DNA of 64,000 bases from Caecitellus pseudoparvulus (lineage: Eukaryota; Bigyra: Bicosoecida): positions 1-64,000 of the forward strand of contig CBFFRQ010000028.1 in assembly GCA_965644315.1 (NCBI GenBank). The letters are read 5' to 3'. Shown one piece after another: positions 31,501 through 41,115 of this stretch. The first letter of the stretch is position 1, and each line of letters begins with the position of its first letter. The notes beneath the pieces were generated by a model. It saw only the letters and a list, made by a program, of their open reading frames with translations. It had not been told where the DNA came from and ran no database searches. Position numbers and translations under genes: made by a program.

Positions 31501-34500
31501 CCTTCATACCCCTCCCTGGCCCACATCCAGCGCCGGTACTGGCTGGTGATGATGGGCGCTGCAGTGGTCTTGAGCACCCTGGGCACCCTGTGCCAGCCAC
31601 TCTTCCTGCCGAAGCCAGCTTGGCAACAGGCGCGGTGGCTGCACGGCTCACATGGCACGCCAGTGGCGTGGGAGGAGCCGGGAGTCCTGGAGCGCTTGCT
31701 CATGCACGCGCTGGGCATGGTCATCGTGGCTGCCTACTGCGCCTTGCTGTCTAGCATCGCCACGGGCCTATCAGGCTTGGCCCGCGTTGCCCGGGCCTGC
31801 CAGACGCGCTGCTCCGAGTGCGTCGCCAAGGCGTTGTCGCGGGGACACCTGCCTGCGCCGTGTGCCAGGATCACCCTGACCCTGCTGTCCAGCTGTGCGT
31901 GGGGGGCGCAACACCCCACGCACACCACCCGCAAGACGAGCGGTGGCAACGACGACGAGCTGGGCATTCCGATGGGGGGCATTCCGCTGGGGCTGCCGCC
32001 CCTCCGAGAAGCCCCCCCCACCGGCATCACCAGCCTGTGGAACGTCGTGGTGGCCACCGCCAAGGCAGGCATGGAGGCCGCAGAGCCCGATGCGTCGTAC
32101 GACGACCCACAGGCGAACGCTGCGACGACGCCCACCAGTGTCGGTCGCTTCACGCCCCACGTGGCCCAGCACCACAGCGAGGCAGATGACGACGTCATGC
32201 TGGGCGTGGCCCCCGCCCAGCGAGATGCCATGCGGGCTGCCATGGCGTCGCGCCCGGCGACCCCCTGGGAGGCAGGCCAGCCTTCCACCGCACCCGGCGC
32301 AGGGCTGCACCTTGGCGCCGAGCTGAGCCTGGGCCTGGGCTCTCGCACAGAGTCCCCTCTCCCCAGCGGGCAGGGCGCCGACTCCCCGCCACTGCCTGCA
32401 CTGGACACGTCCCAAAACCACTTCCTCGTCTCACTGCCCGCCTTCCCACCACCCGCCGGCACCCCTGCGTCTCTGGCAAGTCCCACTGGTGGCACGGGCG
32501 TGCCCACCATCCGCGTGGCACTGCACCAGCCCCCCGGCTGGCCAGTACCAAGCCAGACACATGGCAGCAGTGGCTCAGGCGGACCCCCGCACAGCGTCCC
32601 CCACCGGCGCTCCCTGAGCTCCACTGGCATAGTGATGGACCGCGCTACCCCGCCGAGCGAGCACCCGTCCCTTGGGGGGGTCAAGGTGCGCAGCGCAGGG
32701 GGGGTGCCCCTGGCCACCGGGCGCCTGCCCGACCTGTCCCTGACCACCCCCACCCACATCGCCCGCAGCAAGTCCCAGAACGGCAACGCCCTGCAGCTTC
32801 TCACTCTCGGCGTGCCGCTGCCCCAGGCTGCCCCCCCCACCCCTCGCCTGCGCAAAGCCCCCTCGCGGCCACCCCGCTGCGGCTCCATGGAGAGCCTCAT
32901 GCCCTCTCAAAGCGGCGGCGGCGGGGGTGGTGTGCACTTGTCCAGCGGCGGGCGCAGTCGCCTGTCGTCCGGCTCAGCCTCCGACGCAGCCAGCGACCGA
33001 GCTTCGAGCCCCAGCCGAGCGGCTGGCGCCAAGCGGCGTGGGCGATCCAGCGGGGCCGCCTCAGGGGGCGAGTTCGCATGCATCGTGGACGATGTCCTGG
33101 AGGCCACTGGGCTGGCTGACCAGGCAGATGGCAGGGTGCAGGGCGACATGCACATGCTGGGCGAGGGCAGCGACACCCCCCCCGACGAGCTGCCGCAGCC
33201 GACATCCGTGGCAGCAGCGGCCGCCATGACCTTCCACGCGCGTGTCGCAGCCGCCGCCGCACACACCAGCTCCCACTCGGGCCTCGTCAGCCAGATGGGG
33301 CACCGCGTGCTGGGCAGTGCCAGCGCGCCGCCCAGCAGCCCAACCAGCCCCACCCAGGCCAGCGACGCGCCTGGATCCCTCCTCCTGCTCAGCATGCCCG
33401 ACACGCTGGCCGACGCCGTCATCGCTGCGGAGCTGGACATTGCCTGGCGCCAGCAGGATGCGGCCTGCCTGGCGACTGTGGGGCGTGACGTGTCCAGCGT
33501 GGCGCGGGACCCGCTGGGCGCCATTGCGGCGTGGATGGGGGTGCCTGACGATGAGCGGGACGGCAGCGTGCACAGCTCTGCCGCCGCCCCTGCCCTCATT
33601 GGAGACTCTCCCATTGAGCAGGAGCGGGGGGGTGGCGCGAGGTGGCGTGGCGGCGGCTGGGCAGCGGCCAGCCCGCCCTCATCCCCAACCCCCACTCCAC
33701 ACCCTGCAGCGGGCCGGCACCCTGCCTCAGCCTGCCGCGGCCGAGGTGTACGCCTGGCAACTGCCTGTGCCTGTCTGCCAGCCAGGCTGTGGCGCACCTT
33801 GCAGCGTGTGGACAAGCACGGCGCCGCCATGGGCCTGGTGGTGGCGCTGCTGGGTGCCACCTGGATGACACTCGTCACGGTGGCCCTTGTCCTGCCATGG
33901 CTTGTCGCTGCAGGCGCCTTTGTCGGGCTGCTGCTGCAGGCTCTCTGGGCAGCTGCCACGCTGCCGCCGTCCAGTCACTCCCTCGCCGCAGCCCACGCAC
34001 GCGCGACGGTGCGGCGGGCCGACTCCAGCACAGCCAAGCTGGGACGGCGCAGTCGCGGCAACAGCATGGCTGAGGCGGACGCCGCCCTACGGCACTTCAC
34101 ACAGGGCCAGGCGGTGGCGGCGGTGAGTGCGGTGAACGAGACACGGCACCAGGAAGCCGCCATCCTCCTGTACACCCTGCTGTTCCTCACCAAGATCACC
34201 ACGGTGCTGTACACGGCAGAGGCTGCCAGCCACCTACGGCACCCGTTCCACCGGGACATCGTCCTGGCCCTGCCGCTCGCCTTGCACCTGTTCTCCATGA
34301 GGGTGGGCAAGCCCCAGTCCAACTCCGCCGTCCTGCCTGCTTACGCCGCCCTGCTCCTGGGCGTCGGCGTCGCAGCGCAGGGGCGCATGTACGCCATCCC
34401 TCATGTCGTCGCAGCGTACGCCCTGCTGAACCTGGCAGCCACCCTGCACCACGCTCTGGCACGCACCCCAGTGGGGCAGCTGGGCACTGCGCTCTTCCGC

Positions 34501-34695
34501 CGGGCCTCTGCCGGTGCCCTGGCGCTGCCTGTGCGGGGCCTGAAGTGGCTGAGGGGCAGTGGCGAGCCGTCGGCGTCCCCCGTCGCCCTCGTGCAGCAGG
34601 CCGCTGGCGCCGCCACCTCCTTCCTGCAAGACCTGTACACGCCCCAGCTGCCGCCCCACCTGCAACGGCTGGCAGCTGGGGCGCCACATTTGTGA
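28561..34695 (+). CDS. PGAP1: GPI inositol-deacylase (PGAP1/Bst1-like), 2044 aa
   Basis: The PGAP1 family removes the acyl chain from inositol of GPI anchors in the ER membrane. A membrane helix at residues 15-42 is followed by the lipase domain: VLFVHGHRGTGEQ (oxyanion region), an FALDFHE strand, and LLLAHSMGGIVAR, where Ser265 of HSMGG is the predicted nucleophile. NLVTLNSPHQAHP follows, as in the family. Hydrophobic helices near 915-1070 lead into an unusually long Ser/Pro/Gly-rich disordered stretch (about 1115-1720). More helices follow to the end (for example AILLYTLLFLTKITTVLYT). The family is typically 900-1100 aa, and the disordered insert accounts for the excess. The gene is a single exon with a clean ATG and TGA. 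GPI-anchored surface proteins are therefore expected in this organism. Confidence 0.88.
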   Translation: MGLPGRTPRCLCKGQLVSGVVGCCLITWFIWSVALGTTFFGVNTCVHVSCAGEQRPVHFSLTRTSPLAQIGEHPKWDTVPVGRTRFPAGSPGSFDPRLNADFSLLYLRHAGPTAGAGPSSQMKMLHAALAGNASAKLDFLRAQRLLDRMHPDFACPVGLPVLFVHGHRGTGEQASSFAVQGVSQALQDGAAPGHTPLSWFALDFHEAPTAFHAGLMQAQAAFVNDAIARIQAWYAHPGCAHSTAKIAGSPASAGWKPPVLLLAHSMGGIVARLAFISPNHIPGSVTNLVTLNSPHQAHPVDADATVAALYQHINAAWHTASTGGPDPHMLRELTVVSFTGGFGDALIRPDLTRLDGLVAPSHAVWAPLDAVPGVWGVTSHDNIVACGPFLVRFLRTLRRVAHAMTAPDSPPPSTTWRRHLLLQHADDSAPQPTHPAAHVPSTPFTIQLLPAWLVSRIRIGDGLFLLGESAANRVFALTEKGVDVSDLLSLGVEGSERKVELQGHVPDPPSAGAPASTPKVCLHSLTHTGADPSTTRLTLTSNAPPLCVISGLQPCAGPPGGMQVTVGGQPVTWLDTGPIPDGHLRLARHRPVSLGAAAELTRAVLGKGEPPPLSTFGVPQAALQGGGQSPHTRAALLPVANSAWEAHGMVTSAANANGEVCLTWTRPASPSAWQWLTLSVSQGPPPAPQRTTQVPGGWAQALGLAVNPLAWVAAVAGGGVAALTQHQWVLPHGATPTTLLLPRGSRLSPVLLYTVTVRSVHCGVTLSPGSASGSDGPAFWGSLRFAPDTQAQQVVWSNLPLAAHSAEGVTEALDAQQQAQLDSTSQVLRWLVAAALGWDLTHTSPPALHMREVLAQPEATLAPHDAHYTLKVGAWLNDTAAPGLSLTSDPRCHRTITLSPAPSSLLLAWVPHRLHWVLTTLCTVVCMHLFMAHWLWVVRRQQWKRGKRLWKARLWEFQCQRELGWADARQELPTPELPHYPSYPSLAHIQRRYWLVMMGAAVVLSTLGTLCQPLFLPKPAWQQARWLHGSHGTPVAWEEPGVLERLLMHALGMVIVAAYCALLSSIATGLSGLARVARACQTRCSECVAKALSRGHLPAPCARITLTLLSSCAWGAQHPTHTTRKTSGGNDDELGIPMGGIPLGLPPLREAPPTGITSLWNVVVATAKAGMEAAEPDASYDDPQANAATTPTSVGRFTPHVAQHHSEADDDVMLGVAPAQRDAMRAAMASRPATPWEAGQPSTAPGAGLHLGAELSLGLGSRTESPLPSGQGADSPPLPALDTSQNHFLVSLPAFPPPAGTPASLASPTGGTGVPTIRVALHQPPGWPVPSQTHGSSGSGGPPHSVPHRRSLSSTGIVMDRATPPSEHPSLGGVKVRSAGGVPLATGRLPDLSLTTPTHIARSKSQNGNALQLLTLGVPLPQAAPPTPRLRKAPSRPPRCGSMESLMPSQSGGGGGGVHLSSGGRSRLSSGSASDAASDRASSPSRAAGAKRRGRSSGAASGGEFACIVDDVLEATGLADQADGRVQGDMHMLGEGSDTPPDELPQPTSVAAAAAMTFHARVAAAAAHTSSHSGLVSQMGHRVLGSASAPPSSPTSPTQASDAPGSLLLLSMPDTLADAVIAAELDIAWRQQDAACLATVGRDVSSVARDPLGAIAAWMGVPDDERDGSVHSSAAAPALIGDSPIEQERGGGARWRGGGWAAASPPSSPTPTPHPAAGRHPASACRGRGVRLATACACLPARLWRTLQRVDKHGAAMGLVVALLGATWMTLVTVALVLPWLVAAGAFVGLLLQALWAAATLPPSSHSLAAAHARATVRRADSSTAKLGRRSRGNSMAEADAALRHFTQGQAVAAVSAVNETRHQEAAILLYTLLFLTKITTVLYTAEAASHLRHPFHRDIVLALPLALHLFSMRVGKPQSNSAVLPAYAALLLGVGVAAQGRMYAIPHVVAAYALLNLAATLHHALARTPVGQLGTALFRRASAGALALPVRGLKWLRGSGEPSASPVALVQQAAGAATSFLQDLYTPQLPPHLQRLAAGAPHL

Positions 34696-34850
34696 CACGA
34701 CACCACTTTTAATGCACACCTGCGCGCTGCCAAGGCTGCGCTGTTGCCTTACTGAGTGAGAGCCAGGCTGACGCTCACTTGTGTGCCTCGCCTGCCGTTG
34801 CGAGGCTGGAGCAGAGCTGGCCCGCCCGTGGCGCAGCAACGTGAGCAGCC

Positions 34851-37800
34851 ATGGCAACATGCACGAAGGAGCTGGAAGATTGGACGATGGAGGACATTCT
34901 CACTGAAGTGAAGGACACCAACGCCGCCACGAAAGCCTTCAAGCGCTACATCGTGAACCGCGTGCTCAGGTGCGGAACTTGCTGCACGGCATACGCAGCC
35001 AGCCCCTGCCCCTGCTGCACGCAGCACTGCCTGCAAAGCCACGCTGTTCGCAGGAGTCATGCGGGAGAAGGTGGCTTGCAGCAGCAGTTCTGGTCAACTC
35101 ACCTGCAAGAGGTGTGCCTCCACGCCCTGCGTTCTGGCGCCGCCTCAGGCATCCTGCTCACACTGGCGCCTGCTCCACCCACGCAGGTGCTCTGCCGGCT
35201 CTTCGGAGAAGGCCCTCACGCCAGCAAGGCCAGCTGGCTTGACAGTCTCTCCGGCAAGCTAGTGCGTGGACGCTGCATCGCAGTGCCGACTCTCCCCCTG
35301 CTGCACCCACCGAACCTTCCCGCGTCGCAGTACAAGGAGTGGGACTTGCTCTTCGGACAGGACGAGGGCCTACCCGCGAAGCACCACTGGTCTGCCCAGG
35401 ATGAAGACATCGCCGAAGGTGCCAACAGGCTCCTGCGCATCCTGCAGTACACCACGAGGGATGGCTGTGTCGAGTCGCTGTACACTCTCCGACCCCCAGC
35501 AGTGCGTGCCTCCCTGTCACACGCTGTCCACGGCACCGCCTCACACGACCCCACCGCCCTGCGCAGCCGCTGACTGTCCCCTTGTCCTTCCTGCCTCATG
35601 ACCAGCAGTACCTCCTCGCCACCGGCGATCAGCACCGCAGCGCATTCCTGCAGCTACTGGAGTCTCGGTGCCCTGGAGCCCTGGCAGCAGTCGTGGGGAC
35701 CCTGACGAGTCCTGCTCTGCAGGGGCAGGCAGGGGCCCTCATCCGCCTGCCCCTGCACGCGGCTGTCATCCTGTACCTCGTGCACTTCTTCGTCTCCACC
35801 AGCCGCGCCGCCAGCACGCGCCTGCGAATGACACCCATTCGCCCCCTCAGCACACCCACCAACAGCTGCGGCTACAGCGCCCTGCTCCCAGCAGCTGCCA
35901 GTGCAGACTTGCTGCGCCCCAAGGCCCCCACCCCTGGGAGCGAAGTGCAGCTGGAGCAGCCAGAGCAGGCGGCAGACCAAGACGCCCTGCGCCAATCGGC
36001 AGCTGTGGCACAGCAGCTGGCCACAGTGGGCCTTGCTTGGAGTGAGAGTGGCGCTGCCATCATCCCTCGTGTACACCGCATGGGGTACCTGTGCTGGAGC
36101 CTGGAGGAGCTGACATCGCGCTCCCCGGCGCTGGGGGCTCTGGTGGATGAGCACCTGAGCCAGCTGCTGGTGGAGCCGGACGCTGTGGCGGCAGCTGCCG
36201 TGGAGCTGGGTGAGCCAGGCTTTGCACCCCTGGCCCAACGCCACCCTACCTGCCCCTACCGCCCCACTGGGGCATACCTGCAGCAAGCTGACGCTGCCAT
36301 GGCCCTCAGCTGCCTGCAGCACTGCTTGCTGCTGCAGAACCACCCCCTCAGCCTGCCCCTGCCCGGCTCTGTCGGTGGGCACCTGCGCACGCCCGGCATG
36401 CCCATGCAGACCCCCGAACGCCTCAAGGCGGCCATCGTGCGCCGCGGCCTGGGCGCTGCCATGGACCTGTCCACTGCCAGCCCTGAGCAGCAGGACAGGG
36501 GCGCTCAGGCCGCCAGCCTCTGGCGCGCCCAGTACGCCTACCGCGCACCGCTGCCAGACACGCTGGCAGCCGTGGCTGCCCTCATCTACCACGCCCAGGC
36601 AGACCCGGCACTGCCCTTCCTGTGTGGCGGCCGGTCAGAGGATGCAGACGCCGTCGCGTCAGCGGGGCGCATGTTTCAGGGGGGCATGTCCGGGCCCGGC
36701 GTGCGCCTGCTGGTGCCAGGCAGCCTCGGCATGACTGCGCAGTTTGGGGGGGACCCGGTGTGGGACGAGGCACAGCTGCTGCTGGTGGGGCAGGCCTCGG
36801 CCGAAGCCGCCCAGAGCGGCCGGCGTGGGGAGAGACTGGGCGCTGCGTTTGCCACGCTGCGCCGAGAGTACTGCGGCGAGACGCCTCTCCTGCGGTGCCT
36901 GCACATGCCCATGTTCCACTTCTTCCGCATCCACCTGGACCAGCTGCCTCTGGACACCAATGGGCCGTTTGTCGAGCTGGTGCACGTGTGGCTGGCATAC
37001 CTCACTCCGTGGAGGGCAGGCGCTCGCAAGGCCCATGTCCTGGCCATGCCCGACCGCAGCGCCGCCGCCCGCCTCAAGGGTGTGCGAACCGACGACGGTG
37101 GCGGCAGCCTGCAGGCCGTGCTGGGGCCGCTGAACCAGGCAGCAGCCAGGGTGGGCCTGGGCGGACTGGCGGCCATGCTCACGACGACCCTGCACCGAGT
37201 GCTGGGTGCGGCAGCGCCCCCCCCCACCGTAGGCAGGGTGCCTGGGGATCGCTTCCTGCAGAAGGGCGTCACTGCTCGGTGGGCCACCACCCTCGCCCAC
37301 GCGTACGGGGACTTCGCCCGCACCGGCAAGCAGTATGACAAGTACTGGCGTGGCTTTGTCGCGCAGCACCACGCCTTCTACGTGCACCTGCTCACGCTGT
37401 TCTGTGCGCGCCTGCGGGGGGGGCAGGTGGACCTCACCTTCGCCCCTCCAGCCGTCGGCCGGGGAGCTGTGCCCATCTCTGAAGGCAGCCTGTTCCGCGC
37501 AGACCCTCCCCACGCTGGCCTGGGCAGCTTCCTGCACAGGGTGCGCTTCCCGGCTCTGGACCTGGTGGAGGCAGTGCTGGACGTCTTCGAGCCACGCGTG
37601 GTGGACACGCTTTGGCACTGTGGCCACCTCCTGCACGGCGACACGCTGGCACGGGCAGCGCTGGCCAACGCCGAGGGCGTGCCCACCATGACCCCAGGCA
37701 GGGAGCCACAGCACAGCCCAGCGCTGGTGGCGCTGCAGCCGCCTCCCTCAGACAGGCCCGTCCTGGCCACCTCTGCCGTCGCTTCGCGCCAGCTGCGGTG

Positions 37801-39196
37801 GGCGGCCTGGAACCGCGCCGCCACCAGCCAGGCAGGTGACAAGCTGCTGCCGGCAGCCTTGCGATACCACGGCAATGCCCTGGGCGTGGACGCCAGCTGC
37901 CTGTCCGAGACACTGCTGCCTGTGGCAGAGTCCGAGGCAGCCCACAAGTGGCGGGTGGATGTGGGCACCGACACGCCTGTGGCGCCTATGGCCTCGACGG
38001 TGGTGGCGGGGGACATCCACTTGGGGGATGTGCCCGAAGGCGCCCACTTCCTGGGCACCACGCTGCCCACCCCTGAGGAAGCACCCCTGGAGTCCCAGGC
38101 CCGCCTGCTGTCCCCCGACGCCCTGTTCACGACCCCCGTGGAGACCGCATCCCTGTCTGACTCCAGCACTGCCAGCGTGCAGGCGGGCCGCATGCACGCT
38201 GCAGGCGTGCTGGTCATGGTGTGTGCCGCGCTGGACGGCGCCAGGCGTGCCGCGGGCGCCACCCCCGGCGCAGTGCTGACAGGGCAAGCGCCCGACACTG
38301 CCGCCGTGCTGGCCATGCTGCAAGTGACCCTGCTGAGCTGGTGGCGCATGCTGCTGCACATTGTGGGCCTGCGAGGGCCGGTGGATGTGCGGGCTCACGC
38401 GGTGGACCGCCTGCAGCACGTGGCCCACAGGCTGGGCGAGATCTTCGGCCTGGAGCACATCGTCGACGAGTGCGACACGGCCATCATCGAGCGCGCCGCG
38501 ACGGGGCAGGCGCTCAAGGCGGCGGCCAAGTCTGCTGCTGCATCCTCCTGGAGCAGTGTCGCAGGGCCACGGCCCCAACGGGAGGCGCCTGCAGCAGGCA
38601 CGCCCGGGCGGGGTCCCGCGCGGCGTCTGGCACAAGCGGGTCGCCAGGCTGTGTCGCAGGGCACTGCGCGGTGCACGCTGGATGACGCGGACTTCCTGGG
38701 ACACCCCAGCCACATCCCTGTGCGGCGGGACGAAGTGGCTGCGGTTGTCTTCGCGACGCAGCACCTGTGCATTGTCCTGGTGCAGCTTCTGGTGGCGTTG
38801 CTCGTGCCCACCCAAGCACCCTCCCAGCACACGAGCATCCTGGACTGTGCCTTGCTGCAGCACAGAGCTGCGCTGGAGCCCCTGGCGGAGTTCTTGGGCA
38901 CGTCCCCCGAGGTTCTGACTGCCTACGGGCAGGTGCGCCTGACAGACTCTGGCATGCACTTGGTGCCTGCCGACACGTGCACCGCTGCCAGCCAGGTGCA
39001 CCCCAGTACGCCCCTGCTCCTGCCGAACTTCCTGCGGGTGGCGGCCCGCACCCGTATAGTTGCCGTTGCGCTCCTGGTGGCTGTCCTGCTGGGGTGGGGC
39101 CTGGGAGGCTTGCCGGGCATGTTGGCCTGCTCCGGCATCCTCGCTTCCCCGCTACTGTTGGCTTTGGCGGTGCAGTCGTCACGTCCAGGGTTCTAG
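34851..39196 (+). CDS. SMPD4: SMPD4-like neutral sphingomyelinase 3 family protein
   Basis: The short first exon begins at 34851 (MATCTKELEDWTMEDIL). A middle exon (35187-35501) starts VLCRLFGEG, and the long exon runs 35606-39196 after a 104-nt intron. Joining 34961 to 35187 keeps the frame and gives 1338 aa. The alternative donor at 34970 (AG|GTGCGG) does not keep frame, even with a candidate 17-nt microexon at 35054-35070, so intron 1 is uncertain. The family signature FELVHVWLAYLTPWRA-like block (here FVELVHVWLAYLTPWRA) matches the human SMPD4 MWLSYLQPWRYAP region. The preceding HFFRIHLDQLPLD and the C-terminal LTDSGMHLVP plus a terminal hydrophobic helix pair also match. SMPD4 is an ER/nuclear-envelope protein linked to sphingomyelin hydrolysis and nuclear-pore assembly. 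The human protein is about 830-870 aa, so this one is longer. The last 18 coding bases overlap the facing kinase gene. Confidence 0.82.
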
Positions 39197-40933
39197 AGCC
39201 AGCTCGGCGTTCCCACACATAATGCGGCAAAAGCCCGCCATGCTGAGGCAATTTGCATCCCCATAACTGCGGAGGGTCTCGCCGGCTTCGGGCTGGTCCA
39301 CCCAGCGCTGGAGCGCTGCGTGTGAAATACAAGCACACCTGCCGCCACCCACCATGTCAAACGCCGCCACGAGGAAGGCAGTGCTGGTGTACACGCTGGC
39401 AGGCAGCAGCACTGCAGTCACCTCCTGCAGGCCCAGTCGCTGCTCGTGGTTGCCAGCCACACACGCGTTGAATACGGTGGGCGCCCGCTGATCCGGACTC
39501 GTCGCACCTGCCCGGTGCATCAGGCGGTGCATGTCACGCAGGTCAATGCAGCCCTGTGCCGAGCCGGTGCAGGACAGGAGCGCCTGCCTCGCCTCCGCGA
39601 CACACGAGTGGGGCATGCTGCGCCAGGTCCGGGCCATGCCAAGCAGCACCGCCCGCTTCAGGGGGTGCTGCGCGTAGAATGCAGCCGCCCGCAGCAGCAG
39701 GCGTCCCGGGCCCGTGCTGCCTCGCGAACAGCCCTCCTGCAGCATCCACGGGTGGTGTAGGGCCTCCAGCGCAGTCAACCGTCTGCCAGGCGTCGTGAGC
39801 AGCGAGCGCACGAGGCTCTTGCAGGGCGCGGACACATGCAGCCACTCCTTGCCCTGCATGCTGTACTGCATGCTGGCGATGCGCTGGAAGATGCGGGCGT
39901 CGGTGCTGCCCCAGAATGGGGGGTACCCACAAATCATGATGTACAGCATGACCCCCACACTCCACATGTCGGCCTTCTCCCGGTACTTCCGCTGCAGGAC
40001 CTCGGGTGCGATGTAGTACGGCGTGCCCACGCGTGCAGCCAGATCGTCACCCCCCGACGGCAAGTGCGCCGCCAGCCCGAAGTCAATGACCCGCACAGCA
40101 TAGTGACTGCCTAGCCGCGTGCGGAGCACATTTTCAGGCTTCAAATCTCTGTGCACGATGCCACGTCCGTGCAGGTACACCAGGCACTGCAACAGTGGTC
40201 GCATCTGCGGGAGCGTTAGAGTGTGGTGCGGCTGTGCGACCAGGAGCCTGGCCAGCGCAACGCAGCCTGCCAACGCACGACTGAGAAGGCTTCCTGCTCT
40301 GAAAGATGCTTCTTGGCAACGATGCGATCAAAGAGCTCGCCGCCAGGAGCCAGCTCTGTTACCTGTGTGAGAGAAGCGCCAAACGAGTGGTGCAGGTGTG
40401 CTGTGCTCTTGAGAACGTTTGCTTGTCTGCACACACGAGTGTCAGCGTCTCACGCGTCTCGAACGCATCAAGCAGGCGAATGATGTTAGGGTGCTTAACC
40501 TCCTGGAAAGAGGATGACGGCACGACGTTCAGCGCGGCAGGCAGCGCCTTCGAGCGGCAAGGGCGCCCCCTCACCCTCAAAATGGCCACCTCTGCTTGCA
40601 GCGCAGTTTGGTCGGTGTACGCCGCCTTCTTGATGCGCTTTACCGCGACGCGTTGCCCACTGTGTCGAAGAACGCCGAGAGACACGATGCCATAGTGCCC
40701 TGTGAGCTCGGGCCACAGCGCAAACGGAGGATGCAGGCAGGCGCGGAAATTGGCCCTGCAACGCAACACCCACCAGCCCCGATGGGCTTCTTGCTGATGA
40801 CCCTTACAAAGTCCTCCTCACGTCGACGTTGCTCAGCAAGGGACAAAATAGCTGCGCATTGCTTGGGAGGCTGAGGAGCCTTGGCTGGCAGTACAGACGC
40901 TGACGAGCTCGCGGCAGTTGGTGGGGACGGCAT
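39179..40933 (-). CDS. CDPK/CaMK-like Ser/Thr protein kinase with degenerate EF-hand region
   Basis: Five exons (40933-40774, 40699-40575, 40502-40437, 40362-40279, 40204-39179), with introns of 74, 72, 74 and 74 nt, give 486 aa. Splicing rebuilds the glycine loop (IGAGHYGIV) across intron 1. The catalytic set is complete: VAVKRI Lys, HRDLKPEN, DFGLAA and GTPYYIAPEV. The layout and YSMQGKEW/HPWM blocks are CaMK/CDPK-like. The 170-residue tail has the length of a CDPK regulatory region. Its would-be EF loops (for example CTGSAQGCIDLRDM and DMVGGGRCACIS) lack the DxDxDG calcium ligands, so calcium control is probably lost or indirect. The start is the first ATG in the frame, and the N-terminal 50 residues are Ala/Ser/Pro-rich. 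Its TGA lies inside the SMPD4 coding end. Confidence 0.88.
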
Positions 40934-41115
40934 TCTTGGACCCTTGGGCACATCCGCACCGTCTGTGTTGCAGTTGCACTGAGCGGCTTCAAGAATCTGC
41001 TCAGAAAGAGACACTCCGTGGGCCCTGCCCACGACGTGCCCCGTGTGCAGAGGGTTGGTTGCATTGTTCGTGGTTTACGCAAGTGCAACCCACTCGCCTC
41101 CACATACGGCGTCCT

